A stretch of 64,000 nt of DNA. Source: Pseudomonadota bacterium. GTDB lineage: Bacteria > Myxococcota_A > Polyangia > GCA-2747355. Numbering within the stretch: the stretch's first letter is position 1; each line of letters opens with the position of its first letter. A program made the translations under genes and the position numbers. Of this stretch, positions 51,755-62,125 are shown piece by piece. The stretch covers positions 248,001 through 312,000 of the forward strand of contig JADJTL010000002.1 in NCBI GenBank assembly GCA_016711215.1. The letters are read 5' to 3'. The notes under the pieces are model-generated. The model saw only the letters and a program-made list of their open reading frames with translations. It was not told where the DNA came from and made no database searches.

Positions 51755-53611
51755 ATGACGAGCCTGGAAGCCGCCAAGGGCGGTCCCCCCTCACGAAAGC
51801 GCGAGGCGATCGACGCGCGCTATCGCTGGGACCTGAGTGCAATCTTTTCCGACTGGAGCGCCTGGGAGACGGGCTGCAGCGCGCTCGAGGCCCAGCTTGG
51901 CGAGTATGGCGGTCTGAGCGGCACGCTGAGCCAAGGGCCCGCAGCGCTGCTGCAGGCGCTGGAGCTGGCGGATAGCATCGGCCAGCTTGCCTACCGCGTC
52001 TGGTATTACCCCGGTTTGATGTTCGATCAGGACCAGCGCGAGAACGCGATCGACGCCCGACGCCAGCGCGCGCAATGGCTGCTCGCACGGTCGAGCGAGG
52101 CGAGCGCCTGGTTCAACCCGGAGTTGCTGACGATCCCCCGCGCGACCCTCGAAGGCTGGTTAACCGAGCAAGCGCCCTTGCAGCGCTACCGCTTCGCCCT
52201 TTTCGAGGTCTACCGCCAGCAGGAGCACGTCCTGGACCAGGCAGGCGAGCAGTTGCTGGCGCTCGGGACGCAGCTCGCAAGCGCGCCCGATGAGGCCTAT
52301 GCGGCGCTGGCGACGGCCGACATGCGCTTTCCTACCCTTCGCCTCTCGACGGGCGAGGAGGCGGTCATCACCCCGGGTCGCTATCGCGCGCTGCTGGCGC
52401 AGAGTCGTGACCAGGGCGATCGCGCGGCGGCCTTTCGCGCACACTACGGCTGCTACGAGCCCCAGCTCAACACCTACGCCGCGCTCTATCGTGGGGTGCT
52501 CGAGCGCGACTGGTTCCAGGCGCGGGCGCGACGGCATCGCAGCACGCTGCACGCCGCACTGCACGGCAACGACATCCCGCCGGCGGTGGTCGAGAACCTG
52601 ATCGCCACGACGCGGGCGCACGTCGCGCCGCTGCAGCGCTATCACCGGCTGCGGCGGGCGACCCTTGGCCTGCCGCGGTACTTCCTCTACGACGGCGCCG
52701 TGGCCCTGGTCGCCGACGAGGGCGTCTATCGCTACGACGAGGCCGTCGAGCAGATCATCGACTCGGTCGCACCGCTTGGCGCGGCCTATTGCTCGCGGAT
52801 GCGCGAGGCCTTCAGCGGCGGCTGGATCGACGTCTACGAGAACGAGGGCAAGCGCGCTGGAGCCTATTCGGCGCCTGTCTACGGCGTCCACCCCTACATG
52901 CTGCTGAACTACAACGACACGCTCGACGACGTCTTCACGCTCGCGCATGAGATGGGCCACGCGCTGCACACGCTGCTGGCTCACGAGCACCAGCCCTTCG
53001 TCTACTCGAGCTACACGATCTTCATCGCCGAGGTGGCCTCGACCCTCAACGAAGGCCTGCTGCTGCAGCATCTGCTGCGGACCCGCAGCACGCCCAGCGA
53101 GCGGGTGGTGCTGCTGCAGCGCGCGATCGACGGGATCTGTGGCACCTTCTACACGCAGGTGCTCTTCGCCGACTTCGAGCTGCAGGCACACCAGCGGCTA
53201 GAACGCGGTGAGGCGCTGACCGCAGAGGTGCTGAACGCGAGCTATCGCGAGCTGCTGCAACACTACTACGGCGACGCCATCGATCACGACGAGCGCTATG
53301 CGCTGACCTGGGCACGAATCCCGCACCTCTACCGCTCGCCCTACTACGTCTATCAATACGCCACCTGCTTCGCTTCCTCGGCTCAGCTCCTGACGGCGCT
53401 GCTACCGGCCGCGGGGGAAGACGCGCCGCAAGGCGCGGCCGAGCGCTACCTGAACCTCCTGCGCGCGGGCGGGAGCGATCAGCCGATGCTGCTGCTGCGG
53501 CGGGCTGGCGTCGACCTCGCGGAGGCCGACGCCGTGCAAGCCGTGCCCCGCCGGCTCGACGCGTTGATCGACCTGTTGGAGCAGGAGCTGCGGCAGCTCG
53601 CCGCCGCCTGA
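51755..53611 (+). CDS. pepF: M3-family oligoendopeptidase F
   Basis: The protein has 618 residues, the usual size. The zinc site TLAHEMGHALHTLLAHEH and the downstream Glu in IAEVASTLNEGLLLQHLL are intact. RAGAYSAPVYGVHPYMLLNY and HYYGDAIDHDERYALTWARI are typical of PepF-type M3 peptidases, cytoplasmic enzymes that cut short peptides. AGGAGAGG precedes the ATG. It stands alone, downstream of a possible promoter. Confidence 0.94.
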   Translation: MTSLEAAKGGPPSRKREAIDARYRWDLSAIFSDWSAWETGCSALEAQLGEYGGLSGTLSQGPAALLQALELADSIGQLAYRVWYYPGLMFDQDQRENAIDARRQRAQWLLARSSEASAWFNPELLTIPRATLEGWLTEQAPLQRYRFALFEVYRQQEHVLDQAGEQLLALGTQLASAPDEAYAALATADMRFPTLRLSTGEEAVITPGRYRALLAQSRDQGDRAAAFRAHYGCYEPQLNTYAALYRGVLERDWFQARARRHRSTLHAALHGNDIPPAVVENLIATTRAHVAPLQRYHRLRRATLGLPRYFLYDGAVALVADEGVYRYDEAVEQIIDSVAPLGAAYCSRMREAFSGGWIDVYENEGKRAGAYSAPVYGVHPYMLLNYNDTLDDVFTLAHEMGHALHTLLAHEHQPFVYSSYTIFIAEVASTLNEGLLLQHLLRTRSTPSERVVLLQRAIDGICGTFYTQVLFADFELQAHQRLERGEALTAEVLNASYRELLQHYYGDAIDHDERYALTWARIPHLYRSPYYVYQYATCFASSAQLLTALLPAAGEDAPQGAAERYLNLLRAGGSDQPMLLLRRAGVDLAEADAVQAVPRRLDALIDLLEQELRQLAAA

Positions 53612-53726
53612 ACGCGGGCGGCCCGCGGCCTCCGCGGCGCTGAGCGCCTTTGCACGCAGGAGGGGGCTGCGCCTCGTGATCCCTGGCGATGGGGCCGAGC
53701 GCGGCGCGCAGATCAGGGATCGGTGG

Positions 53727-53755
53727 TTGCAAAGCGGCGGCTGGAGAAATAGGAT
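53727..53755 (+). promoter_or_regulatory. Possible suf operon promoter
   Basis: TTGCAA (53727-53732) and TAGGAT (53750-53755) are separated by 17 bases. They lie just downstream of the inverted repeat and upstream of the Rrf2-type regulator. The match to a sigma-70 promoter is fair for such GC-rich DNA. Confidence 0.4.
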
Positions 53756-53955
53756 GCTTGTGGTACTCTTTCTGCGCAGGTCGCCGTGGGCCACGCGCCG
53801 GCAAGAGCAGCGCGCTCCGCCGGGCAGGAGCCGCGGGCGAGGCGCGACCGGGCTCGGCCCGAGCGGGCAGCCGACGCCAGGCGGCAGTTGCGCAGCGGCA
53901 GGCAAGTAGCCTGCAACAAGAGCATGCCCATGCGTTGCGCGCGGCAGTTTCAGAC

Positions 53956-54018
53956 AGCGGGCGTGAGCGAGCAGACAGCGGGCGTGAGCGAGCAGACAGC
54001 GGGCGTGAGCGAGCAGAC
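53956..54018. repeat. 21-bp tandem repeat, 3 units
   Basis: AGCGGGCGTGAGCGAGCAGAC is repeated three times, with CAGAC of a further unit before it. It ends 12 bases before the start of the suf regulator gene, so it occupies the ribosome-binding region; no clear Shine-Dalgarno sequence is left there. Confidence 0.95.
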
Positions 54019-54030
54019 GGAGCGCAGCCG

Positions 54031-54543
54031 ATGATTCGGATCACCAAGCAGGCCGACTACGGCACCCTCCTGCTGACGCACTTCGCGCGCGAGCGCGAGA
54101 AGCCGACGCTGAGCGCGCGTGAGCTCGCGCGCAAGGCGCGGCTGCCGCTGCCGACGGTGACCAAGATCTTGAAGATCCTCGCGCGCGAGGGCCTGCTCGT
54201 CTCGCAGCGCGGGGTCAAGGGCGGCTACAGCCTGGCGCGGCGCGCGGAAGAGATCACCGCCAACGAGATCGTCACGGCGCTCGATGGGCCCGTGGCGATC
54301 ACCCAATGCTGCGACAACGCTACTGGCTGCGAGCGCGAGCTGGGCTGCCTCGCGCGCCCGAATTGGCAGCGCATCGATCAGGCGCTGCGCGAGGCGCTCG
54401 GCGGCGTGACCTTGAGCGACCTGGCGAAGCCGAGCGCGCAGACCGGAGCAGGCCGCGACGCGCCGGTCGGCGCGGCCGCGACCGGCACGTCGGAGCTGAA
54501 AGCGGTGCTGTCACACGAAGCGGCGGGCGCGGTCCGCCAGTAG
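54031..54543 (+). CDS. Rrf2-family suf operon regulator (Fe-S sensing)
   Basis: The protein has 170 residues. The winged helix (IRITKQADYGTLLLTHFA, LPLPTVTKILKILAREGLLV, GVKGGYSLARR) matches the Rrf2 regulators of SUF systems, and ITQCCDNATGCERELGCLA gives the Cys residues that bind a [2Fe-2S] cluster. It is the first gene of the suf operon and should repress it when cluster supply is good. ATG at 54031 is set by homology; the open frame upstream runs through the tandem repeat and is not coding by similarity. Confidence 0.92.
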   Translation: MIRITKQADYGTLLLTHFAREREKPTLSARELARKARLPLPTVTKILKILAREGLLVSQRGVKGGYSLARRAEEITANEIVTALDGPVAITQCCDNATGCERELGCLARPNWQRIDQALREALGGVTLSDLAKPSAQTGAGRDAPVGAAATGTSELKAVLSHEAAGAVRQ

Positions 54544-54609
54544 GCAAAGACATGGCCCCGGTCGGCGCGGCGGAGGCCCGCGGCCCGGGGCGAGGGCGTG
54601 GAGCGAGCG

Positions 54610-56049
<1,440 letters not shown>

Positions 56050-56124
56050 GGTCAGCGTCTGCTTGAACCGATGGCGTAAGCGGCGGAAGGCGCCGGTCGC
56101 GCAACGTGATATTGGAGTTGCCAG

Positions 56125-56904
56125 ATGTTGGAAATCAGCGGACTGCAGGCGGCGATCGGCGAGCAGCCGATTCTGCGCGGCATCGACCTCAAGATCGGCG
56201 CGGGCGAGGTTCACGCGATCATGGGGCCCAATGGCTCAGGCAAGACGACGCTGGCGCAGGTCCTGGCGGGACGCGAGGACTACTCAGTCACCGGCGGCAG
56301 CGTGACCTTCGCCGGTCGCGACCTCCTCGCGCTCAACGTCGAGCAGCGGGCGCGTGAGGGGCTCTTCCTTGCGTTTCAATACCCTGTCGCGCTGCCGGGC
56401 GTGACCAGCAGCTACTTCCTGCGCACGGCGGTCAACGCCGTGCGGGCCCACCGCGGCCAGGAGGAGCTGTCGGGCAAGGCCTTCCTCGAGCGCTGTCGAG
56501 AGCGCATGGAGCTGCTGCAGATGAAGCCGGAGCTGCTGCAGCGCGCCGTCAATGACGGCTTCTCGGGCGGCGAAAAGAAGCGCCACGAGATCCTTCAGCT
56601 CGCGCTGCTGGAACCGCGTCTGGCCGTGCTCGACGAAACGGACTCCGGCCTCGACATCGACGCGCTGCAGGCGGTGGCGAGCGGCGTCAACGCGCTGCGC
56701 GATCCGCAGCGCTCATTTCTCGTGATCACGCACTACCAGCGCCTGCTCGACTACATCGTCCCCGACTACGTCCATGTGCTCGTCGGTGGTCGAATCGTCA
56801 AGTCCGGGGGCAAGGAGCTCGCACTGCACCTCGAGGAGCATGGCTACGGCTGGATCGTGGCGCCTGAGGCAGCGGCGGAAGCCAGCGCCACGGCGCCGGC
56901 CTGA
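56125..56904 (+). CDS. sufC: SufC, Fe-S assembly ATPase
   Basis: The protein has 259 residues. ABC-type ATPase of the SufBCD complex: Walker A GPNGSGKTT, Q-loop FLAFQYPVALPGV, signature FSGGEKKRHEI, Walker B LAVLDETDSGLDIDAL. The order and length are standard. Confidence 0.97.
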   Translation: MLEISGLQAAIGEQPILRGIDLKIGAGEVHAIMGPNGSGKTTLAQVLAGREDYSVTGGSVTFAGRDLLALNVEQRAREGLFLAFQYPVALPGVTSSYFLRTAVNAVRAHRGQEELSGKAFLERCRERMELLQMKPELLQRAVNDGFSGGEKKRHEILQLALLEPRLAVLDETDSGLDIDALQAVASGVNALRDPQRSFLVITHYQRLLDYIVPDYVHVLVGGRIVKSGGKELALHLEEHGYGWIVAPEAAAEASATAPA

Positions 56905-56914
56905 GGGCGTGACG

Positions 56915-58246
56915 ATGACCGACCTCGCCCAACACCTGCGAGCCGAGCGCGCGACCCTGCGCAGCACCGAGAGTCCCGCGGCCCCCGCCTGGTGGGAGGC
57001 TCGCCGTGACGAGGCGATGGCGACGCTGATCGCGCGCGGCTGGCCCACCACGGCGGAGGAGAACTGGAAGTACACCAACATCGCGACCGTGCTGCAGCGT
57101 GGGCTGCCGCCGGCTCCTCCGCCTTCGTTCACGACCCCACCGGCCTGGGCCCTGCGCGAGCCGCTGCCCGAGGCGATCACCCTCGTCTTCGTCGATGGGC
57201 ACTGTCTCGGCCCGGCCCTTGGCGCCGACGCCCTTCCGGCCGGCGTGCGCGTCTGTAGCCTGCGCCAGGCGTTGGCGGAGGATCATCCAGCCGCGCGCGC
57301 GCATCTCGCGCAGGAGCCGGCGCTCGCCGCCCAGCCGCTCGCTGCCTGGAGCACGACGTTGGCGCGCGATGGCGCCTTTGTCTATGTGCCGACGGGTGTC
57401 ACCTTGGCCCAGCCGGTGCGGCTCGCCTGCTTCACCAGCCGCGGCGCCGCCGAGCGCGTCGTTCAGCTGCGCTCGCTGCTGATCGCCGCGCCTAGCAGCG
57501 AGCTGGCGGTGATCGAGAGCTACGCCGCCGCGCCCGACGCCGCCGACGTACCCTGCCTGGTCAACAGCGCGACCGAGCTGGTCGTCGGCGCCAACGCCGG
57601 GCTGGCGCACTACCTGCTGCAACGCGGCGGCGAGGCGGTGACGCAGCTCAACACGGTGCAGGCGACCCAGCGCGCCGATAGCAGGCTGCGCTCGCTGGTC
57701 TGCGTGCTCGGGGGCGCCCTGGTGCGCAACACCATCGGCACGCGCTTGGCCGGAGCCGGCGCGCAGAGCGCGCTCGACGGGCTCTTCGTCGCTGGCGGGG
57801 ATGCGCATGTGGACAACCACACGACGGTCGATCATGAGCAGCCGCGCTGCACGAGCAACGAGTGCTACAAGGGGATCCTCGACGGCGCGGCGACGGGCGT
57901 GTTCAATGGCAAGGTGCTGGTGCGCCCACACGCCCAGCAGACGGATGCGCGACAGAGCAACCACAATTTGCTGCTCTCGGCGAGCGCCACGGTCAACAGT
58001 AAGCCCCAGCTCGAGATCTTCGCCGACGACGTCAAGTGCAGCCATGGCGCGACGATCGGTCAGCTCGACGCCGACGCGCTCTTCTTCCTCCGCGCGCGCG
58101 GCATCGACGAGCGGGCGGCGCGCAGCCTGCTGACCTGGGCCTTCGCCAGTGAGGTATTCTCGCGCGTGCCCTTCGCGGCGCTGCGGCAGCAGCTCGCGGA
58201 GACCGTGCAGCAGCGGCTGGGATTGACCGGGCTCACGGCGGCCTGA
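56915..58246 (+). CDS. sufD: SufD, Fe-S cluster scaffold protein
   Basis: The protein has 443 residues. ENWKYTNIATVLQRGLPP, GVFNGKVLVRPHAQQTDARQ and LLSASATVNSKPQLEIFADD are conserved; the last region holds the C-terminal His used at the SufB interface (DDVKCSHGATIGQLD). ATG at 56915 follows sufC by 10 bases, with GAGGG seven bases upstream. Confidence 0.96.
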   Translation: MTDLAQHLRAERATLRSTESPAAPAWWEARRDEAMATLIARGWPTTAEENWKYTNIATVLQRGLPPAPPPSFTTPPAWALREPLPEAITLVFVDGHCLGPALGADALPAGVRVCSLRQALAEDHPAARAHLAQEPALAAQPLAAWSTTLARDGAFVYVPTGVTLAQPVRLACFTSRGAAERVVQLRSLLIAAPSSELAVIESYAAAPDAADVPCLVNSATELVVGANAGLAHYLLQRGGEAVTQLNTVQATQRADSRLRSLVCVLGGALVRNTIGTRLAGAGAQSALDGLFVAGGDAHVDNHTTVDHEQPRCTSNECYKGILDGAATGVFNGKVLVRPHAQQTDARQSNHNLLLSASATVNSKPQLEIFADDVKCSHGATIGQLDADALFFLRARGIDERAARSLLTWAFASEVFSRVPFAALRQQLAETVQQRLGLTGLTAA

Positions 58247-58255
58247 GGGGGAGTG

Positions 58256-59590
58256 ATGGAAGCGGCGGCGTCCGAGGAGCAGACAGCGTCGAAACAGAGC
58301 GCCGAGGCCTGGCGGCCGGACGCGCCCGGCCCTCTGCCGGCGGCGTTCGACGTCGAGCGCTGGCGGGCAGACTTTCCAGCGCTAGCCCAGCGCGTCAACG
58401 AGCGCCGCCTGGTCTATCTGGACAGCGCGGCGAGCGCCCAGAAGCCTCGCGCGGTGATCACTGCGCTGGCGGAGTTCTACGAGCAGGACTACGCCAACAT
58501 CCATCGTGGAGGGCACGCGCTCGGCGCGCGCGCGACCACCGCCTACGAGCTTGCGCGGCAGCGTGTTGCCGCCTTTGTCGGCGCCGACCGCAGCGAGGAG
58601 ATCGTCTTCGTTCGCGGCGCAACGGAGGCGATCAATCTCGTCGCCTCGAGCTTCGGCCGCATGTCCTTGCGCGCGGGAGACGAGGTGCTCGTCAGCGAGA
58701 TGGAGCACCATTCCAATCTGCTTCCGTGGCAGCAGATCTGCCGCCAGGTCGGCGCGACGCTCAAGGCGATTCCGATCGACGACGAGGGCGTGCTGCTGCT
58801 CGACGCGCTCGACCGCTTGCTGACCACGCGGACGCGGATCGTCGCCATCACTCACGTCTCCAACGTGCTGGGAACGATCAACCCGATCGCACAGATCGCG
58901 CGACTGGCCCATGCCCGCGGCGCCAAGATCCTCGTCGACGGCGCGCAGGCGGTGGTCCACCAGGCCGTCGACGTCCGCGCGCTCGACTGCGACTTCTATA
59001 CCTTCTCGGGGCATAAGCTCTACGGCCCAATGGGCATCGGCGTGCTCTACGGCAAGTACGAGCTCCTGCAGCGCCTACCGCCCTACCAGACGGGTGGCGG
59101 CATCGTCGACCAGGTGCGGCTCGAGGGGTCGACCTTCCTCGATGCCCCGTGGCGCTTCGAGGCGGGCACGCCAAACGTGGCCGGCGCGGTCGGGCTCGCC
59201 GCGGCGATCGGCTACGTCGAGCGGCTCGGGATGGCGGCGATCAACCGCTATGAGCAGGACCTGCTCGCCTATGCGACCGCAGCGCTTCAGACCGTGCCGG
59301 GGCTGCGGCTGATCGGCACCGCCGCCGCCAAGGCCGGCGTCCTCTCGTTCACGTTGAACCAGGTGCACCCGCACGACATCGGCACCCTGCTCGACGAGCA
59401 GGGCATCGCCGTGCGCGTCGGTCACCACTGCGCCCAGCTCTTGATGCAACGGCTGCAGCTGCCTGCGACGACCCGCGCCTCCCTCGGGCTGTACAACACG
59501 CAGGCCGACCTCGACGCCCTGGTCGCCGGGCTGCACAAGGTCCTGGCCCTCTTCGCGCGGCCCGCCTCGAGCGCCGGAGGCTCGCGATGA
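58256..59590 (+). CDS. sufS: SufS, cysteine desulfurase
   Basis: The protein has 444 residues. This PLP enzyme takes sulfur from cysteine for cluster assembly. The PLP lysine lies in FYTFSGHKLYGPMGIGVLYG and the persulfide Cys in VRVGHHCAQLLMQ, in the place expected for class II desulfurases. An N-terminal extension of about 30 residues is Ala/Glu/Pro-rich. ATG 58256 is preferred to GTG 58253. Its stop overlaps sufT. Confidence 0.96.
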   Translation: MEAAASEEQTASKQSAEAWRPDAPGPLPAAFDVERWRADFPALAQRVNERRLVYLDSAASAQKPRAVITALAEFYEQDYANIHRGGHALGARATTAYELARQRVAAFVGADRSEEIVFVRGATEAINLVASSFGRMSLRAGDEVLVSEMEHHSNLLPWQQICRQVGATLKAIPIDDEGVLLLDALDRLLTTRTRIVAITHVSNVLGTINPIAQIARLAHARGAKILVDGAQAVVHQAVDVRALDCDFYTFSGHKLYGPMGIGVLYGKYELLQRLPPYQTGGGIVDQVRLEGSTFLDAPWRFEAGTPNVAGAVGLAAAIGYVERLGMAAINRYEQDLLAYATAALQTVPGLRLIGTAAAKAGVLSFTLNQVHPHDIGTLLDEQGIAVRVGHHCAQLLMQRLQLPATTRASLGLYNTQADLDALVAGLHKVLALFARPASSAGGSR

Positions 59591-60096
59591 GCTGGACGGC
59601 CGCGAACAAGGAGCCCACCGCCGCGCAGCACGACCCCGGCACCGCCGGTGAAGGGCTCTTCTGCGAGGAGTCGCGGGCCGACGCCGTCGGCGCCGCAGCG
59701 GCAGGGCCCGGCGGCGCCGACGGCGCTGCAACGAGTGCAGAGCGGCAGGCGGGGCCCGAGGCCACGGGTGCAGCCGACCCGTTGGCGGGAAACTCGGCAC
59801 TCGAGGCGCAGATCATCGAGGCCCTGCGGCAGATCTATGATCCTGAGATACCCGTCAACGTCTACGACCTCGGCCTGATCTACAGCATCGACGTGCTGCC
59901 ACTGGGCCGTGTCGCGGTCCGCATGACCCTGACCTCGCCGGCTTGTCCCGTGGCCGGCGCCTTGCCGGCCGAGGTCGAGGAGGGTGTCCGTGGCGTTGCG
60001 GGCGTCGCCGATGCCGCCGTCGAGCTCGTCTGGGAGCCGCCGTGGACGATGGAGATGATGACCGAAGACGCGCGGCTAGAACTGAACCTGTTCTAG
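59587..60096 (+). CDS. sufT: SufT-like MIP18/DUF59 Fe-S assembly protein
   Basis: The protein has 169 residues. From about residue 70 it is a MIP18-type domain (IEALRQIYDPEIPVNVYDLG, MTLTSPACPVAGALP, VELVWEPPW), a maturation factor for Fe-S proteins. The first 65 residues are Ala/Gly/Glu-rich and probably disordered, longer than usual. Its ATG overlaps the sufS stop. No sufE or sufU gene follows, so the sulfur-transfer partner of SufS must be encoded elsewhere or be absent. Confidence 0.9.
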   Translation: MSWTAANKEPTAAQHDPGTAGEGLFCEESRADAVGAAAAGPGGADGAATSAERQAGPEATGAADPLAGNSALEAQIIEALRQIYDPEIPVNVYDLGLIYSIDVLPLGRVAVRMTLTSPACPVAGALPAEVEEGVRGVAGVADAAVELVWEPPWTMEMMTEDARLELNLF

Positions 60097-60980
60097 CTCC
60101 GACGCCCGCTCGCCCCTGGATCCGGCGGCGAAGGGGATTCTGGCGTGGGCCCCGCGAGCGCGCTGCTCGGGGCAGCGCTTTCGACGGTAATCGCGTCGAA
60201 GAAGCGCCGGCGCAGCTCGAGGAGAAACTGCTCGACCGGCGCCGGCTGGAGCGGATCGGGCGGCAGGTCAGTCAGGTCGCTGGACTCCTCGAGGAAGGCC
60301 TGTAGCCGCAGCAGCAGCTTGATCGCGCGACCATCAGGCTCGACGAGCGCAGCGTCGTCGCGACGGCTCTGCTCGATCAGCGGTCCGACCTCCGCCTGCA
60401 GGTCGTAGCGCAGCGCGAGGGCCGGCAAGCTGAGCAGGAGCTCCCCGCTGCGCAGCAGATGGCCGCCGGTCAGAGCCGCGCGACAACCGCCAAGGACATG
60501 CAAGAACGACGGCATCCGGGCCCCCTCGACGAGCGCGCGCAGGCTGCGCGCGAGGTGGCTGTAGTGTCCAAAGTAGCGCTGACAGATGACGCCCGCCACG
60601 TGCGAGCGCAGCGTCGCCAGCTCGGCGCTGTGGACGAGCTGCTCTGGCGCCAAAATCCGCTCGAGCACGGAACCGTCGCCCCGCAGGAGCGCGCGCAGCG
60701 CGTGGCCAACCTCGCAGGCAGAGTAGTCGACGCGCAGGCCCTCGAACTCCCCGACCCAATTCGTCGCGCGTGGTGGCTCGAGCAGCCCGACCAGGTTCTC
60801 GGTGGGCTCGATGTAGATGCCCTTGAGCTCAAAGGGCGCCTGCGCGCTGCCGAAGCCGCAGCCGTGCGGACCCAGCACCGCCACGTGTAAGAGCCGCCGG
60901 TCGGCGGCTTGCGCGCGCAAGAGGCGGCGGAGGCGCTCATTGGGCAGCGGGGGCGGGGACGTGACCAAGCTCGGCCTCAC
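60093..60980 (-). CDS. Degenerate minimal nucleotidyltransferase-like protein
   Basis: The protein has 295 residues and a GTG start. The N-terminus LLHVAVLGPHGCGFGSAQ and APFELKGIYIEPTENLVGL follow the pattern of the DNA polymerase beta superfamily nucleotidyltransferases related to YcgL (GSxxYGF...SDxDLKGIY), but the SDxD metal residues are replaced (APFELKG), so transferase activity is doubtful. The C-terminus is helical. Its stop shares a CTAG with the sufT stop on the other strand. The function is unknown. Confidence 0.65.
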   Translation of the reverse strand: MRPSLVTSPPPLPNERLRRLLRAQAADRRLLHVAVLGPHGCGFGSAQAPFELKGIYIEPTENLVGLLEPPRATNWVGEFEGLRVDYSACEVGHALRALLRGDGSVLERILAPEQLVHSAELATLRSHVAGVICQRYFGHYSHLARSLRALVEGARMPSFLHVLGGCRAALTGGHLLRSGELLLSLPALALRYDLQAEVGPLIEQSRRDDAALVEPDGRAIKLLLRLQAFLEESSDLTDLPPDPLQPAPVEQFLLELRRRFFDAITVESAAPSSALAGPTPESPSPPDPGASGRRS

Positions 60981-61042
60981 TCTCGGTTGCGGCCACGGTC
61001 TGCCCGACGGCCGGAAGCCCTCCGCGCGGGCGCGCGCAGGCT

Positions 61043-62020
61043 TCAGGGGTCCTCGCCTGCGGAGACGGCCTCCGCCGCGGCAGCAGGGCAGTCAGCGCCG
61101 ACGACGACGCGGTCGCGGCCCTGCTCTTTGGCGCGGTAGAGCGCCTCGTCAGCGGCCGCGATGAGCGCCGTTGGATCCTCGATGGAGGGGTCCGGAAGGA
61201 CGCTGACGCCCACGCTCGCCGTCAACCGCAGCTGCAGCGCCTGGTCGCCGTGGAAGACCTCGCTGGCGATGGTCGCGCGGATGCGCTCGCCCACCACCGC
61301 GGCATTTGCGCCGCGCGAGAGCACCGCGAACTCCTCGCCGCCGAAGCGCATCACGACATCCTCCGAGCGCATCGCGCGCACCAGGCGCGAACCGACCTCA
61401 CGCAGCACCTGGTCGCCGGCGAGGTGTCCGTGGCTGTCGTTGACCTGCTTGAAGTGGTCGAGATCGATGAGCAGCAGCGCCAAGGCAGAACCTTGCCGCC
61501 GCGCGAACGAGACCTCGGCCGGCAGCCGCTGATCGAAGTAGCGCCGATTGAAGACGCCCGTCAGCGGATCGCGGAGCGCGGCGTCGTACATCGCGCGCGC
61601 GTAGCTGGCCTCGATGCCCTCATCGAGGGTGAAGCGGAGCACGGAGAGCAGGCCGATCTGGAGCCGGTCGTTCTCCCGCAGCAGCACGCGCTCACTGACG
61701 GCCACGGCGTTGAGATAGGTGCCGTTGCGACTCCCGCAATCCGCCAACCAGCAGGAGCCATCCTGCTCGCGCAAGACCTCGGCATGCCGCCGCGACACGC
61801 CCGGATCCTGCAGCACGATCTCGCAGCCTTCGTCGCGCCCGAGCACGCTGCGCGCGCCGCCGAGACTGAAGACATGTCCGACGCTCGCTCCCCTGAGCAC
61901 GATCAGATGGCCCACGCTCCTGGATCCTGGCGCTGCCGCTGGCGGCAGGCGCTCCGGGACGCTAGGCAGCGTCGGCTCACTGCTCGGCGGCACCTCAGCG
62001 GGGGGTCGAGATCGATGCAT
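61043..62020 (-). CDS. FHA-GGDEF diguanylate cyclase
   Basis: The protein has 325 residues. An FHA domain (about 40-125; SVLGRDEGCEIVLQD, VSRRHAEVLRE, GSRNGTYLN) has all key residues. The GGDEF domain (about 150-310) has DPLTGVFNRRYFDQRL, LALLLIDLDHFKQVND and the active site RFGGEEFAVL, with RSED five residues before it as the inhibitory RxxD site. It should make cyclic di-GMP, with activity tied to phosphothreonine binding. ATG 62020 was chosen over an upstream start with no similarity. It lies 105 bases downstream of the large signalling gene, in the same direction. Confidence 0.92.
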   Translation of the reverse strand: MHRSRPPAEVPPSSEPTLPSVPERLPPAAAPGSRSVGHLIVLRGASVGHVFSLGGARSVLGRDEGCEIVLQDPGVSRRHAEVLREQDGSCWLADCGSRNGTYLNAVAVSERVLLRENDRLQIGLLSVLRFTLDEGIEASYARAMYDAALRDPLTGVFNRRYFDQRLPAEVSFARRQGSALALLLIDLDHFKQVNDSHGHLAGDQVLREVGSRLVRAMRSEDVVMRFGGEEFAVLSRGANAAVVGERIRATIASEVFHGDQALQLRLTASVGVSVLPDPSIEDPTALIAAADEALYRAKEQGRDRVVVGADCPAAAAEAVSAGEDP

Positions 62021-62125
62021 CGCTGGAAAGTCTAGGGGCCTCTCGGGCCGCGAGGCAAGGCTTCTGCGACGCCACCGCAGCGGCTGCCCCGCCGCAGGCA
62101 CGCTTCAGCCGGCCCGCGCGCGCGG

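Larger units (their letters stand above)
53612..54030 (+). other. Long leader region of the suf operon without a gene, 419 bases
   Basis: It contains an 8-bp inverted repeat (GATCCCTG at 53678, CAGGGATC at 53714), the promoter candidate at 53727-53755 and the 21-bp triple repeat just before the regulator gene. Short open frames have no similarity. A transcript from the promoter candidate would carry a leader of about 270 bases. Confidence 0.5.

Noticed and set aside
53689..54030. An N-terminal extension of the suf regulator through the 21-bp repeats
   Set aside because: Rrf2 similarity begins exactly at the ATG at 54031, and the upstream translation is low-complexity.
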